From NCBI GenBank assembly GCA_026770025.1, contig JAMXDE010000009.1, positions 1 through 64,000 on the forward strand: DNA of 64,000 nucleotides, given 5' to 3'. This DNA comes from Craspedostauros australis (Eukaryota > Bacillariophyta > Bacillariophyceae > Mastogloiales > Achnanthaceae). The notes beneath the pieces were generated by a model. That model was given only the letters and a program-made list of their open reading frames with translations, was not told where the DNA came from and searched no databases. Each line of letters begins with the position of its first letter. The first letter of the stretch is position 1. Below are positions 1 through 12,379 of this stretch, one piece after another. A program made the translations under genes and the position numbers.

Positions 1-804
1 AAGGTTGTTAACTTTCCGCCAGTAGTGACTCGTGCTCCATGCGAGCTTCGTACTCTACCACAGCACCATCACATTGATGATCGCAAGACTACTATACATC
101 TAATCAACTCCATGTTTGCGCCCAATTTCCCTACAATACTCGTACAGGTGGTATCGTATGTATGCACCCACAGGTTATGAATCTAAATGTCTTCGAAATG
201 CAGCAAAGTTCGATGCAGCGAACTCTGCTTCGAGTACAGGTGCCAGCGTATTGGGCGGGCCAGGCTCCCACTTGTGTTGTAAAGATCGCGAGCAGCGTGC
301 CAAGCGCGGAGAGTCCAGCTCCAGCAGTACCACTGGAACATCGACATTGACGTCGCGGGGTCGTGAATTCCAGTATTCAAGCTCGTGTCATACCACAGGT
401 TGTTTTGAGCCAAGCACTGCGGCCTTTGGCACATCCTAGACGGTACCCTCCTTCAAATCCAGTTCATTTGCCTGCCAATCCGAGGTCGCTCAATCTCCAA
501 TTGCCATCCGCGATCTGGTCGAACGTTTTGGTGACGGCACGAAGACAAAATCTCGCAAGATGGCTACGACCATCTCGCGGAGCTTGAATCGGTCAGAATC
601 CGCACACCTCCGCGAAAGGTCGTGCACACGATTCCATGCTGGCAATGCGGAGCCCACACAGCGAAAGCTGTCATTTCGTGCGTTGCCCATGCCTCCTTGA
701 AGTAGGAGCTCGGCTCGTCATGGTTGGTACATCTGAATGGCTTCATTGACCTGTCTTCCAATAAACGACTTCATCGTGCACGATGGAAATGCTGTCTGCA
801 GGTG
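1..804. other. No recognisable gene upstream of the broken peroxiredoxin
   Basis: Only short overlapping open frames in several phases are present, with no conserved motif I can name. A stretch near 440-690 reads as basic peptide fragments that change frame, so it could be decayed coding or transposon sequence. No start or splice site could be assigned. Confidence 0.4.
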
Positions 805-1093
805 ATTTCGATGTGTATGCTGGCAAACCATTTGAGGAACTCATTGCAGCCACAATCGAATTATTGCGCAAACACATCTGATGGACGAGCCAGAGCACTT
901 GTGTGCATATTCATACAATGGATTTGTGGCAGAAGGGAAGCTTCAATGCCGAGGTCATGCCCAATTCTGACACCACCAAACACAACTACACTCTCCTCAT
1001 CTTCTACCATGGCATCCACTGCCCCATCTGCCCTGGACAGCTCAAACAGATTGAAGTCTACTACTCAGATCTCCTCAAGGCCAACATGAGCAT
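805..1093 (+). pseudogene. Peroxiredoxin-like (AhpC/TSA) gene, 5' fragment cut by a retrotransposon
   Basis: The frame at 903-1093 encodes a thioredoxin-fold segment with a hydrophobic beta strand followed by YHGIHCPICPGQLKQIE. This is the CxxC peroxidatic region of AhpC/TSA-type redoxin proteins (family usually written RGLHCPVC). An upstream piece (DFDVYAGKPFEEL) lies in another frame with a stop between, so the 5' end is already damaged. The frame runs into the LTR at 1094. The continuation (SIVA..., then SMDTKEKA) resumes at 10200 after the target-site duplicate. The enzyme would reduce peroxides with thiols. As it stands the gene cannot make a full protein. The exact start is unknown. Confidence 0.7.
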
Positions 1094-1774
1094 AGTTGAG
1101 ATTCAATGAGGGACAGACTACTACCGAACACGGTATCAACCCGATGGGAGAAATTCCTGTTTTGGCGCGAAATCTTCCGACTTGATTGACCACCAAATCT
1201 TTTCTCCTCCTTTCTCTCCTCCATTCACGAATCCATCATGACCCAAACCTGACCGACCTGACTCACAACCCCCTGGGAACTATATGCTCTTCAGATCCTC
1301 CTTACTACAACATACCTCAATTCCCTCATGCTGCTGACCACCACACTACTACCGTGGTCTAACATGTGTATCCAACTTGCTTCAACTCAAGCAATGGAAT
1401 CCGAGGGTCAGCTTCAGCCACATCCACTGCTTCATGACTGTCATCACTGATTGTCATGATCTACACTACAGTGTAATTACATGTGCGGAGAGCAAAGTAC
1501 TGTATTGACTGTCTACTCTGTTGCACTGAATCAAGTGCATCAGTGCAGGGTCTCACCAAGTTGTGTGGCATCGTTTCTTCACCTACTAACACCAATAAGC
1601 TAACTCATAATAACAGACAAGGATTAGCTACAAAGCACTCTACTTCTCATCGTTACAAGTTATAACTCTTCAAACAGCACACCTCTCTTGAACTGCATCA
1701 CACGGTATCCCGAAGCCGGCAGATTCACGAGGCATTCTCCACCGATTCGCGACGCCTACGCCCGAATCCTAACT
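1094..1774 (+). repeat. 5' LTR of copia element 1
   Basis: The 681-bp block aligns with 9545-10199. Shared segments include GTTGAGATTCAATGAGGG at the left end, a TTTTGGCGCGAAATCT block, and CGCCCGAATCCTA at the right end. It carries the element promoter by family analogy, although no TATA box was assigned. It is about 26 bp longer than the 3' copy. Confidence 0.88.
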
Positions 1775-2114
1775 GTAGCTGCGAGTGGTTGCCAAATACT
1801 CTCTTATCAACTCCACCGAGCATCTTCCTCTGCCAACCGATCGCAAGAGTCTCTCTGAGACGAAGCAAAAGGCACAGCTCGAAGACCGAGCTTCCAACAA
1901 GGACCACGTCCTCACCGCATGCATCTGATCTGAAATCAGATCCCCACCGCTCGAAAACCGAGCCACTCAAGAGGACAAAAGTCCCAGCTGAAGGTAAGCG
2001 ACCCAAGGTCGAACTTCAGTAGCCTCTGCCAAAGCAAGCAATAACCGCACTCGCCGACCGAGTGCGAGCCCCTCCAAGCCTGCATCGAACTTCAGTGCAC
2101 ACCTTCCCAACGAA

Positions 2115-3680
2115 GTGAAGTCGAGCAAGAGCAAGAGAAGGCAAATAGATCGATCCCCTCGAAGTCCGAAGACTATTCGAGAAGTCCCCGTCATCCATCA
2201 TGGCGGAAGAGACACCCCTGCCACGCTGGAAGAGCTGCAAGCGCAGCTCGAAGCGATCACGGTCGAGAACGCTCGCCTCACACAGGCGACGTTGGCGGCC
2301 GAAGCCGCTGCAGAAGCAGCAAACGCGGCCATAGCCACTGCCCAAGCAGCGGCGACAGCCACCACAACCCCAAGCCGTCCCGGTCTCGAGCGCAGCCGCT
2401 CCGCTGGCGACACAAGACCTCGAACGGAACAGTCCTTCCTCGGCGACAGCATCTTCGACATGGAAACTCCCATGCCCAAGAAGAGCAGAAAGTCAGAAGA
2501 GGACAGCGAAGACGACGACCACGACCTCTCTGGGAAACCAACCGTTCCCATCATGGGAGGCATCCTCAAGCAAGGACGCAACTGGGTGCCCTGGACCGCA
2601 GGCGCACCAAACGGACATTGGACCGGCCTCCAAGACGAGTCACACACCAGGTGGACCAACTCTCAACAACAGAGAATCCTCCATAACGGTGCTGACTCCA
2701 CCAACCAGTCCAAGCGAGAGCAAGGACTCACCGACAAGTTCAAGAAAGGAGGGAACATCCAGCAGTTCATTCGCCTGGTGCGAAACCACATGGCAAGAAC
2801 CGGACTCCTCACCATGGCGTACATCGCTGACGCCAACGCAGAGTCAGGGATGACTTGCGTCTTGGACTCACCAGCCGCCTTCACTCTTGAAGATGCCACC
2901 AAGCATTTCGACGAGTTCCATCTGAAGTGGGATCACTACGACGTCCAGAACAACGAGACAGCCTCAGCGTTCTTCCGTGACAGTCTTGATCCAGTCCTCG
3001 AAGACCAGCTCATGAACCGAATCGAGCCGAAGTTCCACGATAACTTCATCACTCTCTTCGTTGAGTTCATGAACAGCAACTCGGCCAACTCCTTGGATGA
3101 ACAAGACGCCCTCGCAGCCAAGATCCGCGAAGTCAACTGCAGACGTTTTCCAAACGAGAACGTTGGTCTCATGGCAGTCCACCTTCGTGCTCTTTGCAAG
3201 CGCCTCGACGACGCCGGTCGCTTTGACCTCCGTCTCCTCCGAACGATCCTCGATGCCTTCCTACAGGCTGGAGGACAGATCCGGTCTGGTGAACAGTACC
3301 GACGTCCTCTCTATGTGATGAAGGATAGCCTTGAGGAAATCCTCATGCGTCTCCCCGTCTTCACGTACGAGTACGCTCGCCCACAGCTTGCCGCAAAAGA
3401 TCTCACATGGATGGCAATCTGCAACAAGGCTGAGGCGTCGTACGAAAACGAAGTGCGCGGAAATCGCTGGCATGCCATCAGGCGTACCAGAGATAGCAAC
3501 GTGCCCAAGTACTCGTACGCCAGCAACGTCGTCCAGAATCCAAGCGCCAACGTTCTCGAGCAACACAAGGGTTTTCTCCAAGAACGACGGAAGGAGAAAC
3601 AACTTCAAGAAGCCCAAGGAACGCGACGCCAAACGCAACGCCAGCCAGGGCTGGTCGTCCAAAGCTCCCAAGCCCGGTGA
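2115..3680 (+). CDS. Copia Gag polyprotein (element 1)
   Basis: The 521-codon frame starts with a basic stretch and an Ala-rich coiled-coil region (about residues 35-80), followed by the capsid-like region typical of copia Gag (residues about 190-440). It forms the virus-like particle that packages element RNA. Near 3560-3600 the conserved sequence moves to the next frame, where a C-x2-C...H...H knuckle (WCAKCRRWRLSH) and hydrophobic segments continue to 4185. The last part of this frame is therefore out-of-frame tail. The shift follows a GGGTTTT run and may be a mutation, a sequencing error or a recoding site. The start ATG is the first in the open frame but is not confirmed. Confidence 0.75.
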   Translation: MKSSKSKRRQIDRSPRSPKTIREVPVIHHGGRDTPATLEELQAQLEAITVENARLTQATLAAEAAAEAANAAIATAQAAATATTTPSRPGLERSRSAGDTRPRTEQSFLGDSIFDMETPMPKKSRKSEEDSEDDDHDLSGKPTVPIMGGILKQGRNWVPWTAGAPNGHWTGLQDESHTRWTNSQQQRILHNGADSTNQSKREQGLTDKFKKGGNIQQFIRLVRNHMARTGLLTMAYIADANAESGMTCVLDSPAAFTLEDATKHFDEFHLKWDHYDVQNNETASAFFRDSLDPVLEDQLMNRIEPKFHDNFITLFVEFMNSNSANSLDEQDALAAKIREVNCRRFPNENVGLMAVHLRALCKRLDDAGRFDLRLLRTILDAFLQAGGQIRSGEQYRRPLYVMKDSLEEILMRLPVFTYEYARPQLAAKDLTWMAICNKAEASYENEVRGNRWHAIRRTRDSNVPKYSYASNVVQNPSANVLEQHKGFLQERRKEKQLQEAQGTRRQTQRQPGLVVQSSQAR

Positions 3681-6600
3681 ACCACAGCGCAAGCTTGTCA
3701 ACGACAAGACTTTCATGTGGTGCGCCAAGTGCCGCCGCTGGCGTCTCTCGCACAACACCGAGAGTCATCAGGACAACTTCAAGTTCAAGGCGAAGGCAAA
3801 GGGCAAGCAAGCTCCCAAACAGGACAACCTCTCCATTGACATGGCTGCGTGGACATGCTTCACAGCCGCCTCCAGTCAAGACGAAGACACCTGGTGGTCT
3901 CTCGTCTGGAACCTCTTCACCTCCTTCAACTACTTCGGTAGCATCGTTGGAATGGTTCTCCTCTTCGCCTCACTCCAAGTCATCACTATCGGAGTAGAGT
4001 ATGGGTGGTACATCGCGGCAGCAAATGCCTGGATGCTAATTGCCGTAACTCTACTACTCCTCCACACGAACGTACCACGAAGACCCGACTCAATCAACTC
4101 TGCTGATCTAGTCTACAACAAGGCACGAGTCAAAGAACGGTACAGCAAGTGCACAAACGTCCAACACACTTCAATGGAGCCGTGAAACGCAGTCTCTACG
4201 ATCTCGTAATGGAAAGTCTCGACCCAGATGGACCCAAACCCGTGAACGTGTCGAAAGGAAACTCCCCACGAACAAAACGTGTGTGGCGTCCCCAGGCTCG
4301 GACCAAAACTCGCAATCACAGATCAAAACGTCGTCACTGGAATCAATCGAAAAATTCCACTTATGGTAAAAACCAAACACCCACGACAGCAAAATTGCCC
4401 CGCCAAAGAAGGTCGCACCTCATCCATCTCACGAAATCTCTGGAGCCTGTACCCAACTCGCGGAATTGACTTGATGTATGATCGAAGTCAAAAGCAACAA
4501 TGTGACAATGACATGCCCGCACTACTCACTCTGCAAGGTCTAGCCTCCTTCTTCTCCAATCGCAATGCTTTCGCATCTCCAGCTAAAGCTGAGAGTATCT
4601 CTCGCCCGATGCTCCATTCGAACTCGTCTGGGACAGCGGAGCATCAATTTCTGTGACAAATGACCTCAACGATTTCTGTTCTACTCCAAGTCCTCCACCA
4701 AGACCGACCTTTCTCAACGGATTCCTCAAGAAAATCCAAGTGAATGCGTTGGGAACCGTCGAATGGTATGTCCTTGATGTAACTGGAAGCCCTCGCAAAT
4801 TGCGACTGCCGCTTTCCATGTTCCCGAATCAAAGGTCAAGCTAATCAGCACTTCCAGTCTCCTGAAGAGTATCAGGGCGAAACGATCGTTTTCGACAAGT
4901 CCTCCTGCAAACTCAGCGGGAATCCTGGGAAACGACGATCGCAATGCAATCGTAGCGAACTACAAGAAGTCCACAAGGCTACCTACATCCGTCGGCTACA
5001 GCGCCGACAACATCCATGACGTGCCAGCTGCACTAACATCCATTGTCACAACCGTTTCGGACCACAACGTGAACCTCACCCAACCGCAAAAGGAACTTCT
5101 TCGGTGGCACTATCGTCTCGGACATTTATCCTTCAGTCGAGTGAAGTTCCTGCTGCGTTCGGGCACGCTCACTGGGTCAGAATCGTCCAGAAAGATGCAC
5201 ACAGCTGCCGCAAGGGTCACAAGCCTTCCGCTCTGTGCCGCATGCCAATTCGGAAAGCTGCACCGTCGCCTTCCCCAGGAATAACTCAACATGTCGTCCG
5301 TGACAAACAAGGAGTTTTGCGCACCGATCACTTGTTCCCAGGACAACAAGTATCAGTGGACCACTTCGTCGGTCGAACGCCAGGACGCCTCTTCTCAGGA
5401 CGAGGCAAAGGCGATCCAAACGAAATGTACAAAGGCGGAGCCATCTTTGTCGATTCACGCATCAGGATACATTCACGTGGAACCTGTGGCAGCGCTAACC
5501 ACGCACGCCACCCTCGAAGCCAAGGAACGGTTCGAACTGATGTGTCGTGATGTTGGAGTCCCCGTACGATCGTATCTATCAGATAACGCCACCACCTTCA
5601 CCTCACCCGAATACTCCAAACACCTTGAAATATTCCATCAAGTCCATCGATTCGCAGGTGTCGGCGCACATCACCACAATGGAATCGCCGAGCGAAGCAT
5701 TCGAACAATGTCTCAATGGCTCGAACCATGATGATGCATCAAAGCATCCACTGGCCAACGATGTTTGATGCTCAACTGTGGCCAATGGCCGTCGTACACG
5801 CCGCGTACATCTACAATCGCGTGCCTAACCCTACACCCCGGCCTCACACCTTACGATGTTTCTGTCACGCATCCGTCTTCCCCTCAAGCAACTTCATAAC
5901 CTGCCACGTGTGGGGCAGTCCAGTCTATGTCCTTACAAAGCACTGGCCGATGGACGCAAGATACCCCGATGGGAGCCAAGAGGAGAGAGATACGTGAACA
6001 TGGGTCTCTCTACGAAGCATGCTTCAACCGTACCTCTAGTCCTATTACCACGGACAGGTTTCAATCACCCCTCAGTTCCACGTCGTGTTCGATGACTGGT
6101 TCGCAACGATTGCTACCGACTTGAAGCAACTTCCAAGCTATCAATCGAAGAATGGACTCGCATGTTTGGTGGACACCACCTTCCAATATCCATTCGATGA
6201 CGACGATGTGGAATCAATGGAGCAGGATGACATCTTCGCATCAGACACGCAAGACCACCAGCCGGTTACAACGCAACGACGATAACACTCCACCACCGAG
6301 AATTGATACTCGAAACCAACAAACCATCCGTGAAAGAACGCCACAGGTATTGGCGAAAGAGTCGCAAACCAATGACGCAACAGATCCCCGATCTCATGAG
6401 TGAAGCTCTCCCCCCTCCGATGCCAGTTTCAGAGGGAGCCAACAGGCAAATGTCTTCGACAGAGGGAGCTCCCGATGAGTCCCCGGTACCTGACTCTACT
6501 ATAGAGTCACCGGATCAGCGAACACTTCAAACCGCAATTGAGTTTCACCTCTCCGAGAATCACCAACACTAGAACCAGCGACTCCATTACCACTTCCAGC

Positions 6601-9490
6601 TCCGACACCAATTCAGACGAGCTCCACGCCACCCATGACACCTAAGTCTGAGCCAACGCCAGAAAGACCTCGAAGCACGAGAACTCGCAAACACCAAAGC
6701 GATTCACGTACGCACGTATGGGAGGCAAAGCAGCCTGGCTGGACGACGAAGACACCGATGATTACTACTTCTGCCCTGCAGTAGCTACCTTGGAAGAAAT
6801 TGAACAGGCCGCAACACCCAGGGAACTGCACCCCGACTCCTCATCGATCATCACATTCTCACAAGCTATCGTCGATTGCTTACATACAATCGAACCTCTC
6901 CAACGCAAAGGTAGCGACTCTCTCTCCATCGATCTACACCATTCAAGGTGGACGCTCACTACTTGTTGCGCAGACTCCGAGGTCGATTCAACACCTTGAA
7001 TCCACAGCCAACAACGTCGTCCTGTCCAACGTTCACTCCAAAGGCGGCTGAAGTAGAAGAAGCAAGCATCAACATGGCTGACTGGTGGCAACCGGACCCC
7101 GACAACATGACCGAGGAAGGAGCGACTCCATTTCAGGAAACGTACAACAACTTTCACTCGGACATGGAGGACCATTTCGAGAAAGACCTCAACAGCGTCT
7201 TCTCACGAAGATTTCCTCCAACTGGCCACTGACCACGCCGTCGAGCAATTCGTGGAGAAGCTGAGTACCTTCATCAGTACTGGCACGATGGAACCCCCAC
7301 TTCGAACGCTCTCGACTTCATGTCAAAGGCCAAATCAGGGCCAATTGTACTACCCAGACCCCGAACATTTGATGAACCAAGGGTACCTTCCACCCAAATC
7401 TGCGTACAGCGCAGAAGCGTTCGTCCAAAGGACTCGCTCCGTTTGGAACGCGATGATCGAAAATTCATAATTACCGTCTCGCATTCGAGCTACTCCGTCG
7501 CCAAGTGGACGACGATCCGACCAGGACCGTGGCTACTTCCAAGCGAATATGAGATTGAGCAATTCGTCCAAGGGGCATGATTGAGTCGAACACGGCGCAC
7601 TCACTTCGGCCCAGCGGCTCGCTCCGCCAACAAAGGATCCATGCTCGACATCGACTCGTCATCCACGCTCGACATCAACCCGTCGTTCATCCTGACACAG
7701 CGGAAGTGCATTCCACCAACCACATGGGCGAACTCGAACAGCATGCCTACTCTTGTCGCAATCATCGAGCCACAGAAGGATGCAACAATAGTACTCCCAC
7801 CTACGTCGATAATCGCATGTATCAGCTACTTTGCCGCAGGTGGCGCCTTGGAGATCGCCGAACGCACCTCGGTGTAGCAGGCATCCAACACCGACCCGTG
7901 ATACTCTCTCCTTCGACTAAGCCATTCGCGACGACGAAACAAAGACGAGTGGATGCAAGCCGCCGAAAAGGAGATTTCGAGATCTCACGGAACAAGGGCA
8001 CGTGGGGCGGAAGTGAAGAAGATCGACTTCAAAAACGATCGCATCTTTCCAGGAACCTGGGTCTTTCGCCGCAAGCGCCTCCGACGGAACCATCAAGAAA
8101 TACAAGGGACGCTGGTGTTGCCGAGGAGACCTTCATGCAAGAGGACGCCTCCACCTACGCACCAGTCGTCGCATGGTCATCCGTCCGAATCTTCCTCAGC
8201 ATTTTCCATCGGTCATGGGTTGGACAACAACGTCCATCGACTTCACGAGACGCTTTCGTGCAAGCATCCATCCACAAGCCAGTCTACCTTCATCCTCCCT
8301 CGTGGATTCAACATCAACGAAGGGTCCCGACACCTGCCTCAAGCTCCGCAAGAGCCTGTACGGTTTGACGATTGCTCCTCGCCTTTGGTATGAACACCTC
8401 ATCCGCGCCCTCACTACCGATTCGGCTTCAAGGCCTGCGACCAAGAGCAGTGCTTGTTCCTTCAAGAGGACATCATGATCGTCCGTCTACGTTGACGATG
8501 CGGGCCATCGCCTCCAAGACCAAGCAAGCGCCGGGACGACTTCATCAAGTCAATGCGCGACCTCGGCTTTGAGCTCACCCAAGAGGGAGCTTCACCGAGT
8601 TCCATGGGAATCCGAGCTCAGCCGTGATCCAAAAGCAGACACGGTCTATCTCGCCAGCCAGGACTAATCAAGAAGATCCTCGCCACTACGAAAATGACGA
8701 ACTGCAGTCCGTGCCCCGTACCAAGCTACGCAGCTCGCACTTGGACAGTGCCAAGGATGAGCCACTCCATGACGAACCATGGAACTACCGCTTCCGTCGT
8801 CGGCATGTTGTTGTATCTCACGACCAACAATCTCCCAGACCTAGCGTTCGCAGTCTCCCAAGTCGCTCGCTTCGGAAGCGACCCTCGCGCTCACACGCCA
8901 AGGCCATCATGCGCCTCATGCTCTTACCTCAAGCACACTGAGGACAAGGGCACCATCGTGCGTCCCACCGGCACTCGATCTCAAGTGCTGCTTGTGGATG
9001 CAGCCTTCGCGGGCTTACGGACGAGAAGACAACAAGACCCCGTCTCCGTCAAGTCGCGCACTGGCTACCTCATCCATTGGGAGGGTGCCCACTCATTGGA
9101 ATCTAAACTCCAACTGAGATTGCTCTATCTACGATGGATCCGAGGTACCCGCTCTCTCTCCTCGCAATGCGCACGCTGATTCCCATCAACAGCTCATCCG
9201 CCAAGTCATCAACACGCCGGCACCACATGCCGCTGCCCCAACCTCAGTGCACGGTGTTTGAGGACACAGCTTGCATTCCCTCGCCACAATCATCAACCAA
9301 CCGCGGGGCACCAAACCTTTCGACTAAGTGGCATTCTTTTGGTACTGGGCTCAAGGCAGGGTTCATCACATCCAGCACATTGCAACACCGGAGCACTGGC
9401 CGACATCTTCACCAAAGATTGTCTATCGCATCTCGAATACCTACGATCAAGATCAGGGTTGGTAATAACCAACACAGAAACAAAACGAAG
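3560..9490 (+). pseudogene. Copia Pol remnants (element 1)
   Basis: Pieces in all three frames give, in order: a zinc knuckle and hydrophobic linker (3700-4185), an aspartic protease with WDSGASISVTND (about 4628-4660), a GAG-pre-integrase HHCC region (RWHYRLGHLS...CAACQFGK, 5100-5265), and an integrase core with SDNATTFTSPEY and HHHNGIAERSIRTM (5455-5735). Then come reverse transcriptase pieces (PGTWVFRRKR, LRKSLYGLTIAPRLWYEHL; 7980-8480) and RNase H pieces (SVVGMLLYLTTNNLPDLAFAVSQVARF and a terminal ADIFTK; 8790-9420). Frames change many times and stops intervene. The region 6100-7900 holds the expected linker but few conserved motifs. A functional polyprotein is not possible from this copy. 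Confidence 0.85.
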
Positions 9491-9544
9491 GATTAAGTTT
9501 TCATCGATCCACAACTCCAATCCCGACCCCACACTGAGAGGGCG

Positions 9545-10199
9545 TGTTGAGATTCAATGAGGGACATACTATTGCCGAACCCGTATCAACCCGATGGGCG
9601 AAATTCTTGTGTTTTGGCGCGAAATCTCCGGCTTGATCGACACCAAATCTTTTCTCTCCTTTCTCTCCTCCATTCACGAATCCATCATGCTGTCAACCTG
9701 ACCGACTGACTCACACGCCACTGGGAACTATATGCTCTTCAATCCTCCTTACTACAACATACTCGATTCCTTATGCTGATGGCCACCTCACTACCACCGT
9801 GGTCTCAACTGTCTATCCAACCGCTTCACTCAAGCAATGAATCCGAGGGTCAGCTTCAGCCACAGCCACTGCTTCATGACCGTCATCACTGATTTCTGAC
9901 CTACACTGCGTGTACTACATGTTCGGCTAGCAAGTCCTGTATTGATTGTCTACTCTGTTGCACTGAATCAATGTGCATCAGTGGGGGTCTCCAAGTTGTT
10001 TGGCATCGTTTCTTCACCTACTAACCCAATAACTACTCATAATAACAGACAGGATTAGCTACAAAGCACTTACTACTGACGTTTACAGGTTATAACTTTC
10101 AACCACCACCTCTCTTGAAGCATCTCACACGGCGATCCCGAAGGCGGCAGATTCACGCGGCATTCTCCACCGATCGCGAAGCTACGCCCGAATCCTACT
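9545..10199 (+). repeat. 3' LTR of copia element 1
   Basis: This is the 655-bp partner of 1094-1774, starting TGTTGAGATTCAATGAGGG directly after a purine-rich tract and ending at the second AGCAT. Compared with the 5' LTR it mainly lacks single bases. Confidence 0.88.
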
Positions 10200-10500
10200 A
10201 GCATCGTCGCATCTCCATGGATACGAAGGAGAAAGCGACGGCATGAAGGACGCAGTTGTCGACAAGAGCGATGCAGAGCTGAAGCTTCCATTGGCGTACG
10301 GCCTCACTGCAGAGCAGGCAAGGAATGGCGACTGGACATGTCAGCTGGTCGCCCAGATACTGCCGAGCCCGCGTATTTTCGGAGCCTGGTCTGTTCGTGG
10401 TGGACGGCAACAAGAACCTGTTCTTCGAGGTCGCATTGGCATCATTCAGCTCTCCGATCGAGGATTTGGTCGGTGTCATTGTGGGCTTGCGTCACTCTAT
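10200..10500 (+). pseudogene. Peroxiredoxin-like (AhpC/TSA) gene, 3' fragment
   Basis: Immediately after the LTR the interrupted reading resumes as SIVA, then in shifted frames SMDTKEKA, then MKDAVVDKSDAELKLPLAYGL (10242 on), then FSEPGLFVVDGNKNLFF and SSPIEDLVGVIVG (10376-10490). Order and spacing match the C-terminal half of AhpC/TSA-like redoxins, where the downstream EPG/FVVD strand and the EDLLG helix follow the active-site helix. At least three one-base shifts separate the pieces. They are either decay after insertion or local consensus errors. The C-terminal end is not clear and may lie beyond a splice site. Confidence 0.68.
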
Positions 10501-11350
10501 CCGGCTCGTGGTCAGATGCACTAATACTTTCAATGAATGTGCGGGTGTGCGACATTTTGTTGTCATGTTGCTATGCGTAACTGATTTCCATTAGCGAGTC
10601 GGACAGGAAGTGATGTTCCATACCATCCGCAAGACAATCCACAAAATTCTTCTGTCTGCATGCAGATGGCTGATGGGTGGAACCGCTGAATCAGTAAGTA
10701 TGTAAATGTGTGGAAAGAAACAATGAAGCACGCGACGAAGATCAGCGATCATAGAATAAGCTCCCGATGATTCGCCATTCACACATGCGTTGCGAATGAT
10801 GAACACTCACGCTCATCATGGGTGGCTTCCCCTATTGGGCGTTGTCTGGGCGCGTCGTTCTTGGTACAGGACGCTGACATCTGGTGCCCATCCATCACAT
10901 GGACAGATCATCACTGCCGGTACTTGACTAGCACCACCGCTGTCATACTATCATGTTTGCCGTGGGACAATACCCATTCGAATAAGACTGTAGTGCGCAG
11001 AGCGTTCCTCTCAATGATTGTATTATATAATAGATACGTCCAAGTACGTATTGGTGATCGAGGATTGGACATTGACACATTACCGCCACATGTCAACGAC
11101 GTCGCCTCAACTCGTCCTCGACTCTGTCGTGCTATTGTCGGAGCGATTGCGCTTCCTTTTTCTGCGAACAATCGAGTTGAGATAAGAATGCACCAGGGAT
11201 GATGACGGGAGGTGACTTGTTTTTTGGCTATAGATTTTGGCAACGCATCAACAACCAACTCATCTCCTCGCATGTGTGTGTGCGCACCATTCCAACCCCA
11301 TCTCTCTTCGCCTATTGGCTTTGATCTTGTGTAGTAACTGTTCTAATATC
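10501..11350. other. Intergenic, nothing recognised
   Basis: Short open frames only. There is no conserved motif, long repeat or splice pattern that I can support. Confidence 0.4.
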
Positions 11351-11393
11351 TTTTAACGAAGTATTGTCGGGCATCGCCCGACACTTGTTAAAA
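11351..11393. repeat. Strong nested hairpin
   Basis: Outer arms TTTTAAC (11351-11357) and GTTAAAA (11387-11393), middle arms AAGT and ACTT, and inner arms GTCGGGC (11366-11372) and GCCCGAC (11376-11382) close on the loop ATC. Together they give 18 base pairs with two small bulges on the left arm only. It lies about 110 bp before the C tract. The function is unknown. Confidence 0.75.
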
Positions 11394-11499
11394 CTACTTT
11401 TTGACACGGGGAGGATCCCTTGTGCTTGCACAATATCCATCCAAGGATGGTCTGGCATTTCACACACCGCCTTGACTGTCCACCACCCCCCATCCAAAC

Positions 11500-11911
<412 letters not shown>

Positions 11912-12379
11912 ACCCACACAACACCACACAAAAAAACTCCATCAACAAACAACCAACACTCCGCTTCCTCACAAGCAACCACCATCGCAGCTCATTGGGT
12001 GGCAACACCTCCCTCCTTGATCTGGCACACCCTATCATTCCTCTCATGCTTTGCTTCTACCCGCGTCAGCGCCAGCAACTGCGGTCGTCCGTACGTGCTC
12101 CACAATTCGGACGGTGATGGTACATCCGCGTGAGTACACGACAAGCAATCAACGGTTGTTGCGATACACGATCCCACATTCTGGAGTTGTGTGAGCAACC
12201 ACGCTCCGATTGGTTTTCCTACGACTACTCTATTGTGGAACACACGTACTTGGAAGAGGAGGATTGCATAATGCTGCCATTGTCGTTGGCGTTGCTGTTG
12301 CTATTGGCATTACAAAGACCGTTCTGTTGTCTCACACACAATCCATCCTCTCTATTCTCTCTCTCTCTCTCTTCTCGCT
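11912..12379. other. Intergenic between the C tract and protease 3' end
   Basis: It contains a (CT)n pyrimidine run at about 12355-12378 that ends in TAG next to the protease stop codon. No gene is supported. Confidence 0.4.

Larger units (their letters stand above)
1094..10199 (+). mobile_element. Ty1/copia LTR retrotransposon (element 1), degenerate
   Basis: Two direct LTRs (1094-1774 and 9545-10199) flank gag and pol modules in the copia order: Gag, protease, integrase, reverse transcriptase, RNase H. A 5-bp duplication AGCAT is at 1089-1093 and 10200-10204, directly abutting both ends. A purine-rich tract (ACTGAGAGGGCG) precedes the 3' LTR. Gag is nearly intact, but pol shifts frame repeatedly and has stops, so the copy is not autonomous. 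The first LTR base is T in the 3' copy and A in the 5' copy. The LTRs differ by many one-base indels, which points either to age or to consensus error. Confidence 0.92.

Noticed and set aside
12016-12133. Possible small plus-strand exon ending in GTGAGT
   Set aside because: A donor-like site alone is weak; no matching acceptor or conserved protein continues it.
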